Source: Molanna angustata | Lineage: Eukaryota; Arthropoda; Insecta; Trichoptera; Molannidae | Length of the DNA: 64,000 nucleotides | Direction: 5' to 3' | Assembly (NCBI GenBank): GCA_963576475.1 | Contig: OY754969.1 | Span: forward strand, 25,068,318-25,132,317 | Part shown: in pieces, positions 33,263 through 42,989 of the stretch | How the letters are laid out: the number at the start of each line of letters is the position of its first letter | Numbering within the stretch: position 1 is the stretch's first letter | Translations under genes and position numbers: made by a program | The notes under the pieces: generated by a model | What the model saw: the letters and a program-made list of their open reading frames with translations, nothing else | What the model was told of the DNA's origin: nothing | Databases searched by the model: none

Positions 33263-33938
33263 GTGTTAATTAGTAGAATTCTTTTGATTAAGAAATTTAA
33301 AACAATTATTTAAACGTTTTATAATTATACTTACCTACTTCTTGGAGTAAGTACCTATAATTATAGCTCTAAGTGGACCACTCACAAATAACCGCAGGCA
33401 TTTTAAATACTTCTATATTATTATAATAATATGTATTATAGAACGCACTTCTATATCTATAGAACCCATTTTGTTGTTCCTAATGATAATCCATTATTAT
33501 TTCTGGAATAATGATTCATTGCCAAATGGCGTTAGTGTTTTCACAATGAAAAATATGGGGCCGTCACTAGAACATGGAATCCTTCCTTTAATATCTATAT
33601 AGAGGGGAGAAGATGTGAACGAACAGTTTATATCTATTTTGGGAAGATAAATGCCAGGTCTATTATGAATGGTCGCGCTGTTTGGGGCCACCAAATAATT
33701 CCGACAATAATCTTAGATGAGCCTTCTTCCCGCCTCGCGCGCATTTCCAACATAATGGTCTCGATTGTTTTATTAGCTAACACACTTCCCTTGATTTTCA
33801 ACTCCCTACCTACGTACTTATTCCCTCGACCCAAGAACTTTGAATCGAATTTCGTTATGGGCAGGCACGTACTTGTGTACCAACATTGTGTTGAAATATT
33901 ATATATCAACGGATACAAAGAAATATGCAAAGAATAGG
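33263..33938. other. Unassigned, partly GC-richer
   Basis: Both-strand frames at 33634-33937 have balanced composition (for example RELKIKGSVLANKTIETIML on minus), but I recognise no family. A degraded transposon coding piece is possible. Confidence 0.3.
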
Positions 33939-33990
33939 AATGCCAGAAACAATGAACGTTTATTGAGAAGGGCTGAAGTATGATTGAAAG
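33939..33990 (+). repeat. Direct repeat, left copy
   Basis: AATGCCAGAAACAATGAAC and GAAGTATGATTGAAA are repeated at 34357-34408 with a few changes. The pair brackets the family 4 copy. Confidence 0.85.
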
Positions 33991-34017
33991 GTATATTTGA
34001 CAATTTTTTAAAATCTG

Positions 34018-34320
34018 AATAGAGACGAAGTTGGAATATTATAGAAAAAACAGGAACTCAAGGCACCTACAGGACTTATGACCTATCTTTGGCTGGTTCA
34101 CTATTTTTTCACGAAGTTTTTGTTGAGTTCCCTTATGAATGCAATTTTGAAAGTTCTATATATTTTAATAATGAGAAGCAGATCGTTTGAAAATAAGCAA
34201 TTTTTACCATCGCCATCTATGAAGTAACCAAGAAACCTATTTTTGTAACGCTATCTAGTGAGAAGTTTTTTTTAAATAGCATTGACTCCTGACAGTTAAA
34301 AAATCCAATGTTTGTGTATA
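34018..34320 (-). mobile_element. Family 4 repeat copy
   Basis: Reads GAGACGAAGTTGGAATATT, GGAACTCAAGGCACCTACAG, GACTTATGACCTAT, GAAAGTTCTATATATT, CCATCTATGAAG and ends ACTCCTGACAGTTAAAAAAT then CCAATGTTTGTGTATA. The last part is the inverse of the start of the copies at 20145 and 52845, giving outer inverted repeats. Read on plus here; the copy in the LINE is opposite. Strand designation is arbitrary. Confidence 0.7.
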
Positions 34321-34356
34321 ATATGCAACTTTTCAAAAATATTAAAAAAGAAAATA

Positions 34357-34408
34357 AATGCCAGAAACAATGAACTGTTTATTGGGCAGTGATGAAGTAT
34401 GATTGAAA
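34357..34408 (+). repeat. Direct repeat, right copy
   Basis: About 52 bases matching 33939-33990. It is directly followed by RTE-like sequence. Confidence 0.85.
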
Positions 34409-34409
34409 A

Positions 34410-34770
34410 AGAAATCGTAATTAAGATGAAAATAAAAACCCAAAGGTGGTTTGGCCATATTGAAAGAATGAGTGATGACCGTCTGACAAACATATAAGGC
34501 TGATAAAAGAGGAACGAAAACTAGAGGTTGGCCAAAGATAAGTTGGCATGATCACATAAATGGAATGGAAAAAACGGAATATTGAAAGATAGAGACGTTA
34601 GAAGTAAAAACAATACATATAAGAGCGTGTATGAGACGATGCATGTATGCCAAGAGAGAGGAGTCAGGCGTTTGGTTCTCTCTGACTATCCCAAGGAAAA
34701 TGGCGTGATTGGATGGTATGGTATGGCTTATATCTGTCAACCAGACAAGAAGAACGAATAAAGGGTGTCG
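34410..34770 (+). pseudogene. RTE-type reverse transcriptase C-terminus remnant
   Basis: Plus translation gives MKIKTQRWFGHIERMSDDRL, then (across stops) TRGWPKISWHDHI. This matches the (R)WxGHIxRMxDDRLxxxI...xRGRPxxxWxDxI end of RTE-type proteins. A tail with GGTTCTCTCTGACTATCCC is also seen near 44206, the 3' end of another copy. Multiple stops. Confidence 0.7.
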
Positions 34771-34866
34771 CAAGAAATAGAGTAAATTGAACTCTTTGGC
34801 CAATGACGAATGATCGTTATACATCAATGGAGGCTAAAATATGTAATATGAGACGTGGACTTATTT

Positions 34867-35190
34867 TTGTTCTTCTTCAGTCTATTCCTATTTACTCCTG
34901 GATGGAGCACTTTTCCATTACCCTCCATGTCGTCTTTCCCTGTGTAGTTTGCATCAAGGACGTGCCAGCATATCGCTGTATGTCATCCCTCAATCTCAGC
35001 TGTGGTCGCCCCCCCATTCTTTGCCGTGCGAGGCTTCCAAGTCAGCACTGTCTTTGTCCACTTATCTTCCGAGTTTCTGGCAACGTGTCTTAACCTGTTA
35101 CATTTCAGAGTCGCCATACGGTGGTTTATATAAGCAACATTTGATCTTTCTCTTACCGTATAATTTCTCCGACCATGAAACCCAGCATGA
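34867..35190 (-). pseudogene. RTE-type remnant, opposite strand
   Basis: On minus, frames give LKCNRLRHVARNSEDKWTK, VLTWKPRTAK and WRDDIQRYAGTSWMQTTQ then WREME. This is the GHVARxxxDxWxxxVLxWxP...xxxWxDDIxxxAGxxWMxxAxxxxxWxxxxE order of RTE C-termini, broken by a frameshift at a run of G (plus-strand C7 near 35010). The plus frames at 34803-35227 are shadows of this. Confidence 0.7.
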
Positions 35191-35560
35191 CATGAGACAT
35201 GGGCATTACCTAATACGATTTCTTTAGATTTTTTTCAAATATTCATACAGATTGGCACCACGTTAAATACATATTATTACTCAGTCTAGCTAATTTTGCT
35301 TAAAAAGTAGATCTTAAAACTTCACGAGAGATTATTTATATATTACTAAGTATTGTTTCTCCACAACGTAATTTTTATTTTCTTAAGGACGGGTGCCAAA
35401 CGAGGTCTGGACTGATGGTCATTTATGATAATTGAAAAACTTATTGTGCCATTATTTAACCCTCAATGTTTGCGTGTTTTCTTTCTTTTGTTCGTCGGGG
35501 TATAATTAGTAACCTTAGCATACACAGCCGAGAAATTTCGCCTGCGGAATTTCTGCCTGC

Positions 35561-35992
35561 TTAAGTGATCATTTTCCACCGCCGCTTATTCGTGGACCCG
35601 TAATAATTTTTATGACATGCTACTGGTACATTTGCAAAGAGCTCTGAGTGATGCTTGTCGTTTAATATAAGTAAAACACGTGTAGACGTCCGCCATTTGT
35701 TTAACTTGTTCGTTCTAAGCAAGTGAAATAGAAAGTTTATGCGGCAAGATGTCTTGTCCTGATAAATGGTCTGAATTTCATTGTGTTCTGTGATGAATGG
35801 CGCGACTTCTCCTCGGATGTGTTGATGAAGCGTATTTTTTTCCCTAGACTGGAATGTTTTCACAGCGGCAAATATCATTTCGATTTTGTTTCCGAAAATG
35901 AAGTATTTGGTCACGTATGTACACAATTGACTGATATATTTGGTCACGTATGTACACAATTGACTGATATATTTGGTCACGTATGTACACAA
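35561..35992 (-). CDS. Unrecognised 143-codon open frame
   Basis: An open frame on minus of unusual length for this window, with balanced residues (for example HQHIRGEVAPFITEHNEIQ and RTNKLNKWRTSTRVLLILND). The opposite strand also has an open frame (35783-36103), and the N-terminal part is encoded by the 33-bp tandem repeat. I recognise no domain. It may be a remnant of a repeat-encoded protein or chance; there is no promoter or splice evidence. Confidence 0.2.
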   Translation of the reverse strand: MCTYVTKYISQLCTYVTKYISQLCTYVTKYFIFGNKIEMIFAAVKTFQSREKNTLHQHIRGEVAPFITEHNEIQTIYQDKTSCRINFLFHLLRTNKLNKWRTSTRVLLILNDKHHSELFANVPVACHKNYYGSTNKRRWKMIT

Positions 35993-36002
35993 TTGACTGA
36001 TA
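35904..36002. repeat. 33-bp tandem repeat, three perfect units
   Basis: Units at 35904, 35937 and 35970 contain TTGGTCACGTATGTACACAA and TTGACTGATA. Because 33 is a multiple of three, frames on both strands stay open through it, which inflates the neighbouring open frames. Confidence 0.97.
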
Positions 36003-36121
36003 TATTATGTATCTTATTGTGTAAACGTGAGATGTTAAAACGTGCGGTGCGACATTCAAGAACAAATAGTTTTTACTCCTCACTAACCATAGGAGATATA
36101 TAGTGGGGAGTTATTAGGTAT

Positions 36122-36221
36122 ACAGATTATCAAATAGTATCATGCTGAGATTGTTTTCTTAAAGTTTCATCACAATGTATCTGTGTGTGAGTGCTGTGTA
36201 CTATGTTCTGTGCTGTGTGCT
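36122..36221 (+). repeat. Dispersed repeat, partner of 1741-1830
   Basis: Carries CATGCTGAGATTGT, AAAGTTTCATCACA, GTGTGTGAGTGCTGTG and GCTGTGTGCT; the inverse counterpart lies at 1741-1830. Confidence 0.7.
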
Positions 36222-37147
36222 ATTTTTTTTTATTTTATTTCCGAGAAATTTACAGTATAATAATATTTTTTTATACAGATGTATTAGTATGAGACTAAAA
36301 CCAATGACAAATTTCCACATTAACAATAAATTTTGACTGCTGTGCTTACATACTTAAAGCTACACATGAAAAACATTTATATCTGAATGATAGTGCATTA
36401 GTGTATGTATGTGTGTTCGTATGAGTGTAAGGATGTGTATATGTATGTGTGTCTAAATAAGTGTAAGAGAGAATGTATACATGTATAGGTACCTGCAAGG
36501 TCACATAGTTTACTCCAATCAATCTTGATACTTCAATCATCCAGTGAAATTCAATAATTATTACTTGAACTGATGGCAGTACAAAATGAGTTAGGTCCTA
36601 AAAGAAAAATACGACATCCAGACGGCATGTTTATTCTACTTTATCGAATACAGACTGAGGTATGAACTTAGCTTATTTTTTATATTTTAATGTATAATGC
36701 ATGTAAGTTTTTGAAATTTAAAGATTAGTTTAATTAGACTCATTCGATTCATTTCTAATTTTGCAAAATTGTATATCTAAAACTCGCTTAAACCCAATTA
36801 GATTTTGAAGGATATCTGAATAGTGCTTCTCAATTTTTTTACATTCAAATATTTCTATGTGACTCCAAGCTCAGGAAACTCAAAATTTGTAATTCTTTCC
36901 AAATTGGTAAAAAGCACATCACTTTCATAAATTGGCATTAAATCAAAAATAATTTTACTAACTCATTTCATAAAATGCTGAATATTTTTAGAGGAGTTTA
37001 GCGTTGGCCACAACCCACTCGTTTTACAATATTATCGTAAGTGAAGTTGGTAACGATATTTTTTCTTCAATGTAAGCTCATCGAAAATCATAATGGGTAG
37101 GTATAACCTTTTCGAGGGTTTTGAAACTAAATCAAATGTAATACATA
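36222..37147. other. AT-rich stretch, nothing firm
   Basis: Includes a GTGTATGTATGTGTGT-type run (36400-36480) and the GGCCACAACCCACTCGTT phrase at 37007-37024 shared with 22808. Confidence 0.35.
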
Positions 37148-37283
37148 ATGAAGCATTCAATTAGATTTAACTTTTTGATCGTCAGTTCTTGATGGAATTC
37201 CATTTAAATTAATTTATATTTTTAATAAATAAAAAAAAAAACTTGTTTAGAATCAATTCCACTATTTATTTAAGGACTACAAT

Positions 37284-37320
37284 CTACAACCGGTTTCGTG
37301 CTAAGCACATTTTCAAGTAG
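37284..37320 (-). ncRNA. Hammerhead-ribozyme-like motif (left arm)
   Basis: Minus strand: stem I CTAC, core TTGAAAA plus T, stem II GTGC-TTA-GCAC, GAAA, stem III ACC/GGT, NUH site GTT, then stem I GTAG. The layout matches a minimal type I hammerhead with palindromic stem III. See the right arm for core details. Confidence 0.45.
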
Positions 37321-37332
37321 ATTTCAAGTAGA

Positions 37333-37369
37333 CTACTTGAAAATGTGCTTAGCACGAAACCGGTCGTAG
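37333..37369 (+). ncRNA. Hammerhead-ribozyme-like motif (right arm)
   Basis: CTAC (37333-37336), TTGAAAA (37337-37343), an extra T, GTGC/GCAC stem II (37345-37355), GAAA (37356-37359), CCGGTC with the NUH trinucleotide GTC, and GTAG (37366-37369) directly after. Against the consensus core CUGANGA, C3 is U and G8 is A; those two bases pair in the active hammerhead, so the change keeps pairing. The extra U before stem II is atypical. Cleavage activity is untested. Confidence 0.45.
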
Positions 37370-37614
37370 GTTGTAGTCCTCAAATATATAGTGGAATTAA
37401 TTTTAAACAAGTGTTTTTATTTTTATTTATTAAAAATATAAATTAATGAAGCATTCATATTTTTTTATATTATGTTGGATCGGCAAGGTTCATCTTGTAA
37501 ATAGCAAAACATTGTGAATCGCACAAGCGAAATGCTTTTTTTAATTGAGTTGAATATAACCTGTTGGCCTAATTAACCTATAGATTTAATAATAATAATA
37601 ATAACATTTATCCA

Positions 37615-37895
37615 GCCAAAAAATACGGAATGACAAAATTAGAGGCCGTACCAAGTTTTTTGACATTATTCACCATATTGCCAGTCGTAAATGGCAGTGG
37701 GTAGGTCACGTGGCAAGACAGGAAGTTGACAAATGGGCACCACGAATTATAAAATAGGGAACCTTGGGAAGAAAAAAAAAGAGTAGTTTGACTACAGAAA
37801 AGATATAATTACAGTCGTGGAAATAAAAATTGGTACAGGGACGCCCAGGATAAAGGAGGCCTACATACAGCAGTGGAGAGATGGCTGAGAAGAAG
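37615..37895 (+). pseudogene. RTE-type reverse transcriptase C-terminus remnant
   Basis: Plus translation gives RNDKIRGRTKFFDIIHHIAS, RKWQWVGHVARQEVDKWAPR and, after a frame break, AYIQQWRDG. It is the same family as 53196-53640 (KLKWQWAGHVARQ, YIQQWRDG). Frameshifts and an A-rich expansion (37770-37782) kill it. A GAAGAAG tail sits at 37885-37900. Confidence 0.75.
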
Positions 37896-37900
37896 AAGAA

Positions 37901-38619
37901 TCGAGACAGAAAGCAGTTTATATACACACAACATGAAAACAAGAGGATATACATAGACAAAAACAACTTCTATATCTCAGAAGGACCATGCTTATGCATG
38001 ATTCTTTTTATTGGTGTTTTTTTACTATCATATCGATTTTTCATAAAAAAAAATCGATATTTACGTGCGTACTCTTAAAAATATTTTTGGTCAAATTAGA
38101 ATTAAAGTTAAATTTTTATATATCATATTATAGTATATTTATGGTATCAAAATATAAAAGAAACATTTTTATTTATCTACCTTTTGAAAAAAGAAATATA
38201 CATTTCGTTGCAATAGTGATATCTTTGTTTATCATTCTATTATTATATCCACCGTCCCTTTTCTCAGCATTCCCTTTTATTTTTCTCCCCATTTTCCAGA
38301 CATTTTGACGTCCGATCGTGAGTGAAAATGTATTTGTTTGCTTTAAAGAAATGAGTTTTTGGTAAAAAAAAGGGTGGCTTGCGAAAATGGAAGTTCGAAG
38401 ATGAAAAAAAAAGAAAATTGAAAAATAAGAAAGCATAATGATGATACGAAGCTTGCATAAATATAATGGGATAAGAATCTGAAGGGTTGAAGTTGGGGTG
38501 TTATTTAACAAAACAAATTTTTTTAGAAATACACAATTCTCAATGCATATTTCATATTTAATACAAAGCACTGTATTCATTTGTGTTAACTATATTTTGA
38601 GTTAGATAACTTCTTCAAC
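37901..38619. other. AT-rich stretch, no credible gene
   Basis: Frames at 37988-38308 (plus) and 38173-38580 (minus) overlap on opposite strands, are Phe/Ile/Lys-rich, and show no domain. Confidence 0.35.
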
Positions 38620-38621
38620 AT

Positions 38622-38790
38622 GATGGGTGGTGGTAGAGCGGTTAGCGCACTGGGTTTGTAATCCAGTGTTGGCGAGTTCGAATCATGCCACGACCGATTT
38701 CGTTCAACTATAGCACATGATTTATGCTTAATTTAGGGAATGTCTAAGAATCTATACGTACTCGGTACAAGGACATATTCATTCTTTAAA
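38622..38790 (+). mobile_element. tRNA-Thr-like SINE (SINE-B)
   Basis: The head has A box GGTAGAGCGGTTAGCGC and B box GAGTTCGAATCAT, with a clear anticodon arm CTGGG-TTTGTAA-TCCAG that would place TGT (Thr) at the anticodon. The acceptor stem does not pair, and the sequence runs on into a shared tail (GATTTATGCTTAATTTAGG). Reverse copies at 45630-45755 and 48845-48990 share head and tail. A SINE, not a tRNA gene. Confidence 0.8.
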
Positions 38791-39784
38791 AAAAGCACAA
38801 TTTTAAAACTATTTGTGTGTAGATATTGAGCAGCGACAATGGCTGGCCATTGTATTTAGGTAAATATTTGAAAACTTTTGAAAAAATATCCTATTCCATT
38901 GTCAATACAACAAATCCATATAATATCTTACATCATTTTTTGTGGCAGCTAGCATAAAATATATTCTTTAATCGAGTTTAAAGGTATTTTTAAATAAGCT
39001 ACTTAGGTCTCATAATTACATATGTGTAAATACACTAAATGTTTGATGAACTCTTATTTTTTAATCCTATCTTTAGTATATTGATAAATGGAAGCAATGT
39101 GATTTTGAGAAAAAGTTTACGAAAAAATAAAAACCCTAATAAAATGTTTAATAAAACTTTTTATTAAAACAATAACAATAGGATGAACACATTTAATCAT
39201 ATTTTTGCATCCATAGATATTTTTATTTTTACGAATAAATTTGACTACACAGAGTCTTCCATATATTTTCTAGGAAAATAAATTTGAATTGCACGATATC
39301 GACTTGAATCGTTGAAGCTGTATCATATTATTTTATTGACGTTTTGCCTATAAACATGGACTATATGAATTTATATATGTATATATTTGTCACAACCTGC
39401 GATGTCTGGAAAATGAAAATCCTTCAATCGATTTTTGACTATAGGTATACTTATTTATATTTAGAATTTCGTTTTTTGAAAGTCTCAAAGATTCGCCTAT
39501 TTCGCTAAATAATGACGACAGTAGATTTTGTAGGGACGGATTTTTTTAAATGGGCACTGTGTTTTGAGTATTTTCAAACCGCCATATTTTCCGATCATTG
39601 GTGTACGTTTGAATTTTAATAAGTCAGTAATAGTAACTTTGCCAACTCTGCTACAGGTCTATTCAAGTCTTTGAGGGATTGAGTGAAAAGTAAACTAGGT
39701 CGTTCATAAGAATTTTCGTTTGAGATAGTTATTTTTTTTTCTTCAAAAAGCCATTAGGTGAGTTATTTTAATAGACTTTAGTTG
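38791..39784. other. Nothing recognised
   Basis: AT-rich, with no frame, boxes or inverted repeat of note. Confidence 0.35.
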
Positions 39785-40055
39785 TTAAGAAGGTTAATTG
39801 AATAGATCCAGTAGACAAATAGCTATTAAGTAGTTTAATTGAATAGATATAGTGGACAGATAGCTTTTAAGTAAATAAATTGAATAGATCTAGTGGACAA
39901 ATAGTTATTAAGTAGGTTAATTGAATAGATCTAGTAGACAAATAGATATTAAGCAAGTTAATTGAATATATGGTTATCTAGTAGACACAGCTATTGAGTA
40001 GGTTATCTAGTAGACACATAGATAATAAGTATGTTATCTAGTAGTTTCTATTACT
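39785..40055. repeat. 41-bp minisatellite
   Basis: Four to five units containing AGTAGGTTAATTGAATAGAT and CTAGTAGACAAATAG, 41 bases apart, decaying at the right into shorter ~30-base versions with GGTTATCTAGTAGACAC. Confidence 0.85.
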
Positions 40056-40609
40056 ATTAGGTAAATTAATGAAATTGATCTTATAAAAAATTGTGTATAT
40101 TCACATTCTCATAAATCAAAAAAAACTATCTGGTCAAACTTACTTTACGTAAGGAACTTATTGTATGATATAGTGGAGAAAGATGTTAAATTTTTCTATG
40201 TGTATTGAAATATTAAATAAGAACTTAATTGCCATACTTGAAATTTCAAGTAGTACTAGAATAAAACAATATCAAATTACTTCAAATATCTTAAGATGGG
40301 GAAACTTACAGCTGTTGCTCTTAATAAAATTTTAATACCTCACAAAGTTTTGTTCACAGTTTCGTATGATTTCGAAAATCAAACGAATTATTCACAATCG
40401 GTGCAAAACTTGATTTCTAATTTGCTATTTCTTGTACTGGATTATCCTTATGATTAAAATAGAGCGGGAAAAAGATTTACCTTTACGATCTAGAATTTTT
40501 CTTTCCTAATAGGACACCATTTGGAAATCAATTATGACAGGTACAATTATTCGTTCTTTTTGTTTATAATTTTTACAGCATATTTTTAAATTGTGGGTAG
40601 GAACTCACA

Positions 40610-40830
40610 TTCAAATTTATCCTGCTTCTCGGGCAACTTACATGTAGGTACTATGTCAAACATTTATTTAACACTCACCCAATAACAACAATAGTTGCGA
40701 CATTCTGGAGACTTACGATATTAATCGTCTCATAGATCCAGACTAAAAACTCAACTAAAAACTTCCTGAAATCGAATCCGAGACCGAGGGTCTCGGAGAT
40801 CGAGTATTATCAAAAGATTTGTTTTTTTTC
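40610..40830 (-). mobile_element. SINE-A related copy
   Basis: On minus the tail carries TCTCCAGAATGTCGCAACTA-like sequence, TTGTTATTGGGTGAGTG and an end near CGGGCAACTT..., matching 41822-42010 and 62258-62400. The region of the head (40780-40830) has CTCGGTCTCGG and is degraded. Confidence 0.6.
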
Positions 40831-41459
40831 GAATATTTTAATATTATATTTATCAGTATCACTGTCTCTATATTGTTGGTGAAGTTGTTGCAAAAAAAAT
40901 AATAATATCGAGAATATTTCATACACACCAATATTGAGTTATTTTGTTGAGAATGAACATTGAGAAAGTGTGACAGGCTTCACACTCGTAAAATTTTTTT
41001 TTTTGCTGAAAAATCAGATGTAAGATTATACGTTACGGGACACGGGTAGGTAGCATAAATTTTTCATTTTTCAGATAACATCTGCGTTTTATGTTTTTCG
41101 GCCGAATCATATTGACGCTTTAAAAATGACGAATTTTCCGTCGGAGTTGTAAAACAAAACGAATTCAATTATGGAGAATGAAGGTAATATAATATATGAT
41201 CAGTAAACTTAAAGTATCTTTGGTTCCTTCTGTGTTAAAATATATGAATAAACACTTTATGATATTACATATGTGAAATAAAAGAACAAGCGAAAATGTC
41301 TTATTTTTTACTGTATAACTTATTCTTAACGCCATTCTGATATGTGGCAGTTCACACGAATAAATCTCGTACATATTTATTTTCACAATATTTTTAATAA
41401 TGAGATATGCATTAGGAAATGTAGGTAGGTACTTGCTTTAAACTATCTAGCATCACAAT
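40831..41459. other. Nothing recognised
   Basis: A 73-codon minus frame (41165-41386) has no domain. Confidence 0.35.
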
Positions 41460-41770
41460 ACATTCAAGAGCTGTGTCAGAGAAAAGAGCTCTCTGGGAGG
41501 CATCCCACAGTCAGGTGGTCTGGATCACAGAGTAACAACTCCCCAATAGAGTTGGACAGAGTCAATAAAGCGGCTTACTATGACCAATGCTTTGGTGTGA
41601 GTGGTCCAATTAAGTGGAATGTCCGCCGTGCTCAAAGCATGAACACTTTCATTAAAGGACAGAAAACGGCTTTGTTTCGTAGAGCAGCACACAATAAAAC
41701 TATCAGTGCCCTTGGAGTAATATTGAATCATTTAACGGCGCTATATGAAATCCCCTATTATTATTAATAA
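41460..41770 (+). pseudogene. LINE C-terminal fragment
   Basis: The plus frame ending PYYY carries QCFGVSGPIKWNVRRAQSMN then TFIKGQKTALFRRA, the (F)xVxGPxxWNxLPxxIxxxxSxxxFKxxLKxxLF signature at the end of Jockey/CR1-type LINE proteins. Upstream in-frame RHPTVRWSGSQSNNSPIELD fits the preceding RTRxxxxxxxPxxxT segment. It is a different family from the LINE at 23333-24712. Confidence 0.65.
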
Positions 41771-41821
41771 ACAATTAAATACTTCAATTATTTAAATTAT
41801 TTGATATGTTTACTAATAAAT

Positions 41822-42010
41822 TGTTGGCCTTCGTGGTTCAATTAGTTCCCAGGCTCGATTCCCGGTGGAGATACAGATTTAAATTATTGTGTTTACAGTG
41901 TGGATCTGTGAGACGATTAATATAGTAAATCTCCAGAATGTGGCAACTTGTTATTGGATGCAAGTAAAATAATTATTTGACTCAGCTCGTACTTGTTAGT
42001 TGCCCGAAAA
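41822..42010 (+). mobile_element. SINE-A related copy with tRNA-like head
   Basis: GGCCTTCGTGGTTCAATTAG (degraded A-box region), CAGGCTCGATTCCCGG (B box), then ATCTGTGAGACGATTAATAT, GAATGTGGCAACTTGTTATT, GGATGCAAGTAAAATAATTA and a CCCGAAAAG-type end. The tail is shared with 30184-30827, 40610-40830, 43880-43950, 58995-59290 and 62258-62400. Confidence 0.75.
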
Positions 42011-42202
42011 GTAATAATTTTTTTATCATATATTATCATACTTATATTAAATCAACATTGAAGTAACTTTTAGTTTAAATATATTTTTGTATATGTTTCA
42101 TTTAAATTTTGTTTATTGAATTAAAAAAATCACACTTCAATCCGAGTTTGATGAGTAATTTGATATAAATTTCATTTTATCAGTATTTTTATGTAAATTT
42201 CC

Positions 42203-42370
42203 ACCAAGGGGAGCAAGTCCGGTTAAACGGTGAAATAAAAATCCTTTTGACTACCCATATGGAATTCTACAATACTTAGGATATTAAAGAACTCCATATG
42301 ATAATTACATATATCCATGATATGGGTAATCGTGAGAGTTTTGATTTCACCGATTGACTGCCTCCCTAGA
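42203..42370. mobile_element. Foldback MITE (~168 bp)
   Basis: CGGTGAAATAAAAATCC...TACCCATATGG on the left is mirrored by CGGTGAAATCAAAACTC...TACCCATATCATGG read from the right, with AAGGGGAGCAAGTC against TAGGGAGGCAGTC outside. The arms are about 55-60 bases. No coding capacity; no clear target duplication. Confidence 0.75.
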
Positions 42371-42409
42371 ATTCTATTTTTTTTAAATTTATAATCTGTA
42401 ATATATTGA

Positions 42410-42989
42410 TGTTGCGCCTGGTATCAGGCAATGTGTATAGCAGGTTACGAGATCATACGAATAGATGATTCGGAAATCTTCGGGATTGAATATAAAGGTA
42501 TGTCGGGGTTTTGTTGGGGGCTTTTTGCATTGATCAACGATAGTGCTCTCACGTTGTGGTTCTTTCATATATAACTAATTAATTGTACTTCTCTCTGTTC
42601 ATATATAACTACTGTTAATTGTAATAAACTGTGTTAAGTGAAACGCGTGTATTCATATATAACTATTGTTAATTGTTATAAACTGTGTTAAGTGAAACGC
42701 GTGTATTCATATATAACTACTGTTAATTGTAATAAACTGTGTTAAGTGAAACGCGTGTATTCATATATAACTACTGTTAATTGTAATAAACTGTGTTAAG
42801 TGAAACGCGTGTATTCATATATAACTATTGTTAATTGTAATAAACTGTGTTAAGTGAAACACGTGTATTCATTTATAACTACTGTTAATTGTAATAAACT
42901 GTGTTAAGTGAAATGCGTGTATTCATTTACTATAACTGAGTATCTAAAACGACCAGATACTAAATAATCTGAATTATTGCTGGAATCAA
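42410..42989 (+). mobile_element. Candidate LTR with internal 54-bp repeats
   Basis: TGTTGCGCCTGGTATCAGG opens a GC-richer stretch, similar in style to the LTR start at 9249 (TGTGGCAGCGCCTGG). Six 54-bp tandem units follow, each containing AATAAACTGTGTTAAGTG, a poly(A)-type signal. ATTGAT occurs at 42405-42410 and 42990-42995, a possible target duplication overlapping the end. No primer site or coding region follows, so a solo LTR is the best reading, with uncertain ends. Confidence 0.4.
42599..42922 (+). repeat. 54-bp tandem repeat, six units
   Basis: Units start at 42599, 42653, 42707, 42761, 42815 and 42869, each TCATATATAACTACTG..., ending GTGAAACGCGTGTAT with 1-3 substitutions. A degenerate partial unit lies upstream at 42567. 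Confidence 0.97.

Larger units (their letters stand above)
37160..37445. mobile_element. Penelope-like short inverted-repeat element, copy 1
   Basis: 286 bp, flanked by perfect 12-bp duplications ATGAAGCATTCA (37148-37159, 37446-37457). It starts ATTAGATTTAAC and ends AAATATAAATTA, as copy 2 does. Most of the element is an inverted repeat: TTTTTAATAAATAAA, CTTGTTTAGAAT, TCCACTATT, GGACTACAA and the ACCGGTTTCGTGC arm mirror each other around 37321-37332. Each arm holds a hammerhead-like motif. The target duplication length, inverted arrangement and ribozyme-like motif suit a non-autonomous Penelope-like element; no RT is present. Confidence 0.8.

Noticed and set aside
34803..35227. Plus-strand frames of 92-96 codons
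   Set aside because: They are antisense shadows of an RTE remnant that makes family sense on minus.
37988..38580. 106- and 135-codon frames on opposite strands as genes
   Set aside because: Mutually overlapping, low-complexity Phe/Ile/Lys/Ser composition, no domain, no promoter or splice context.
38622..38700. Functional tRNA-Thr gene
   Set aside because: The anticodon arm is good but the acceptor and T stems do not pair properly, and the sequence continues into a tail shared with other dispersed copies.
42599..42922. CRISPR-like array
   Set aside because: Units are contiguous 54-bp tandem copies with no unique spacers, in an insect-type genome.
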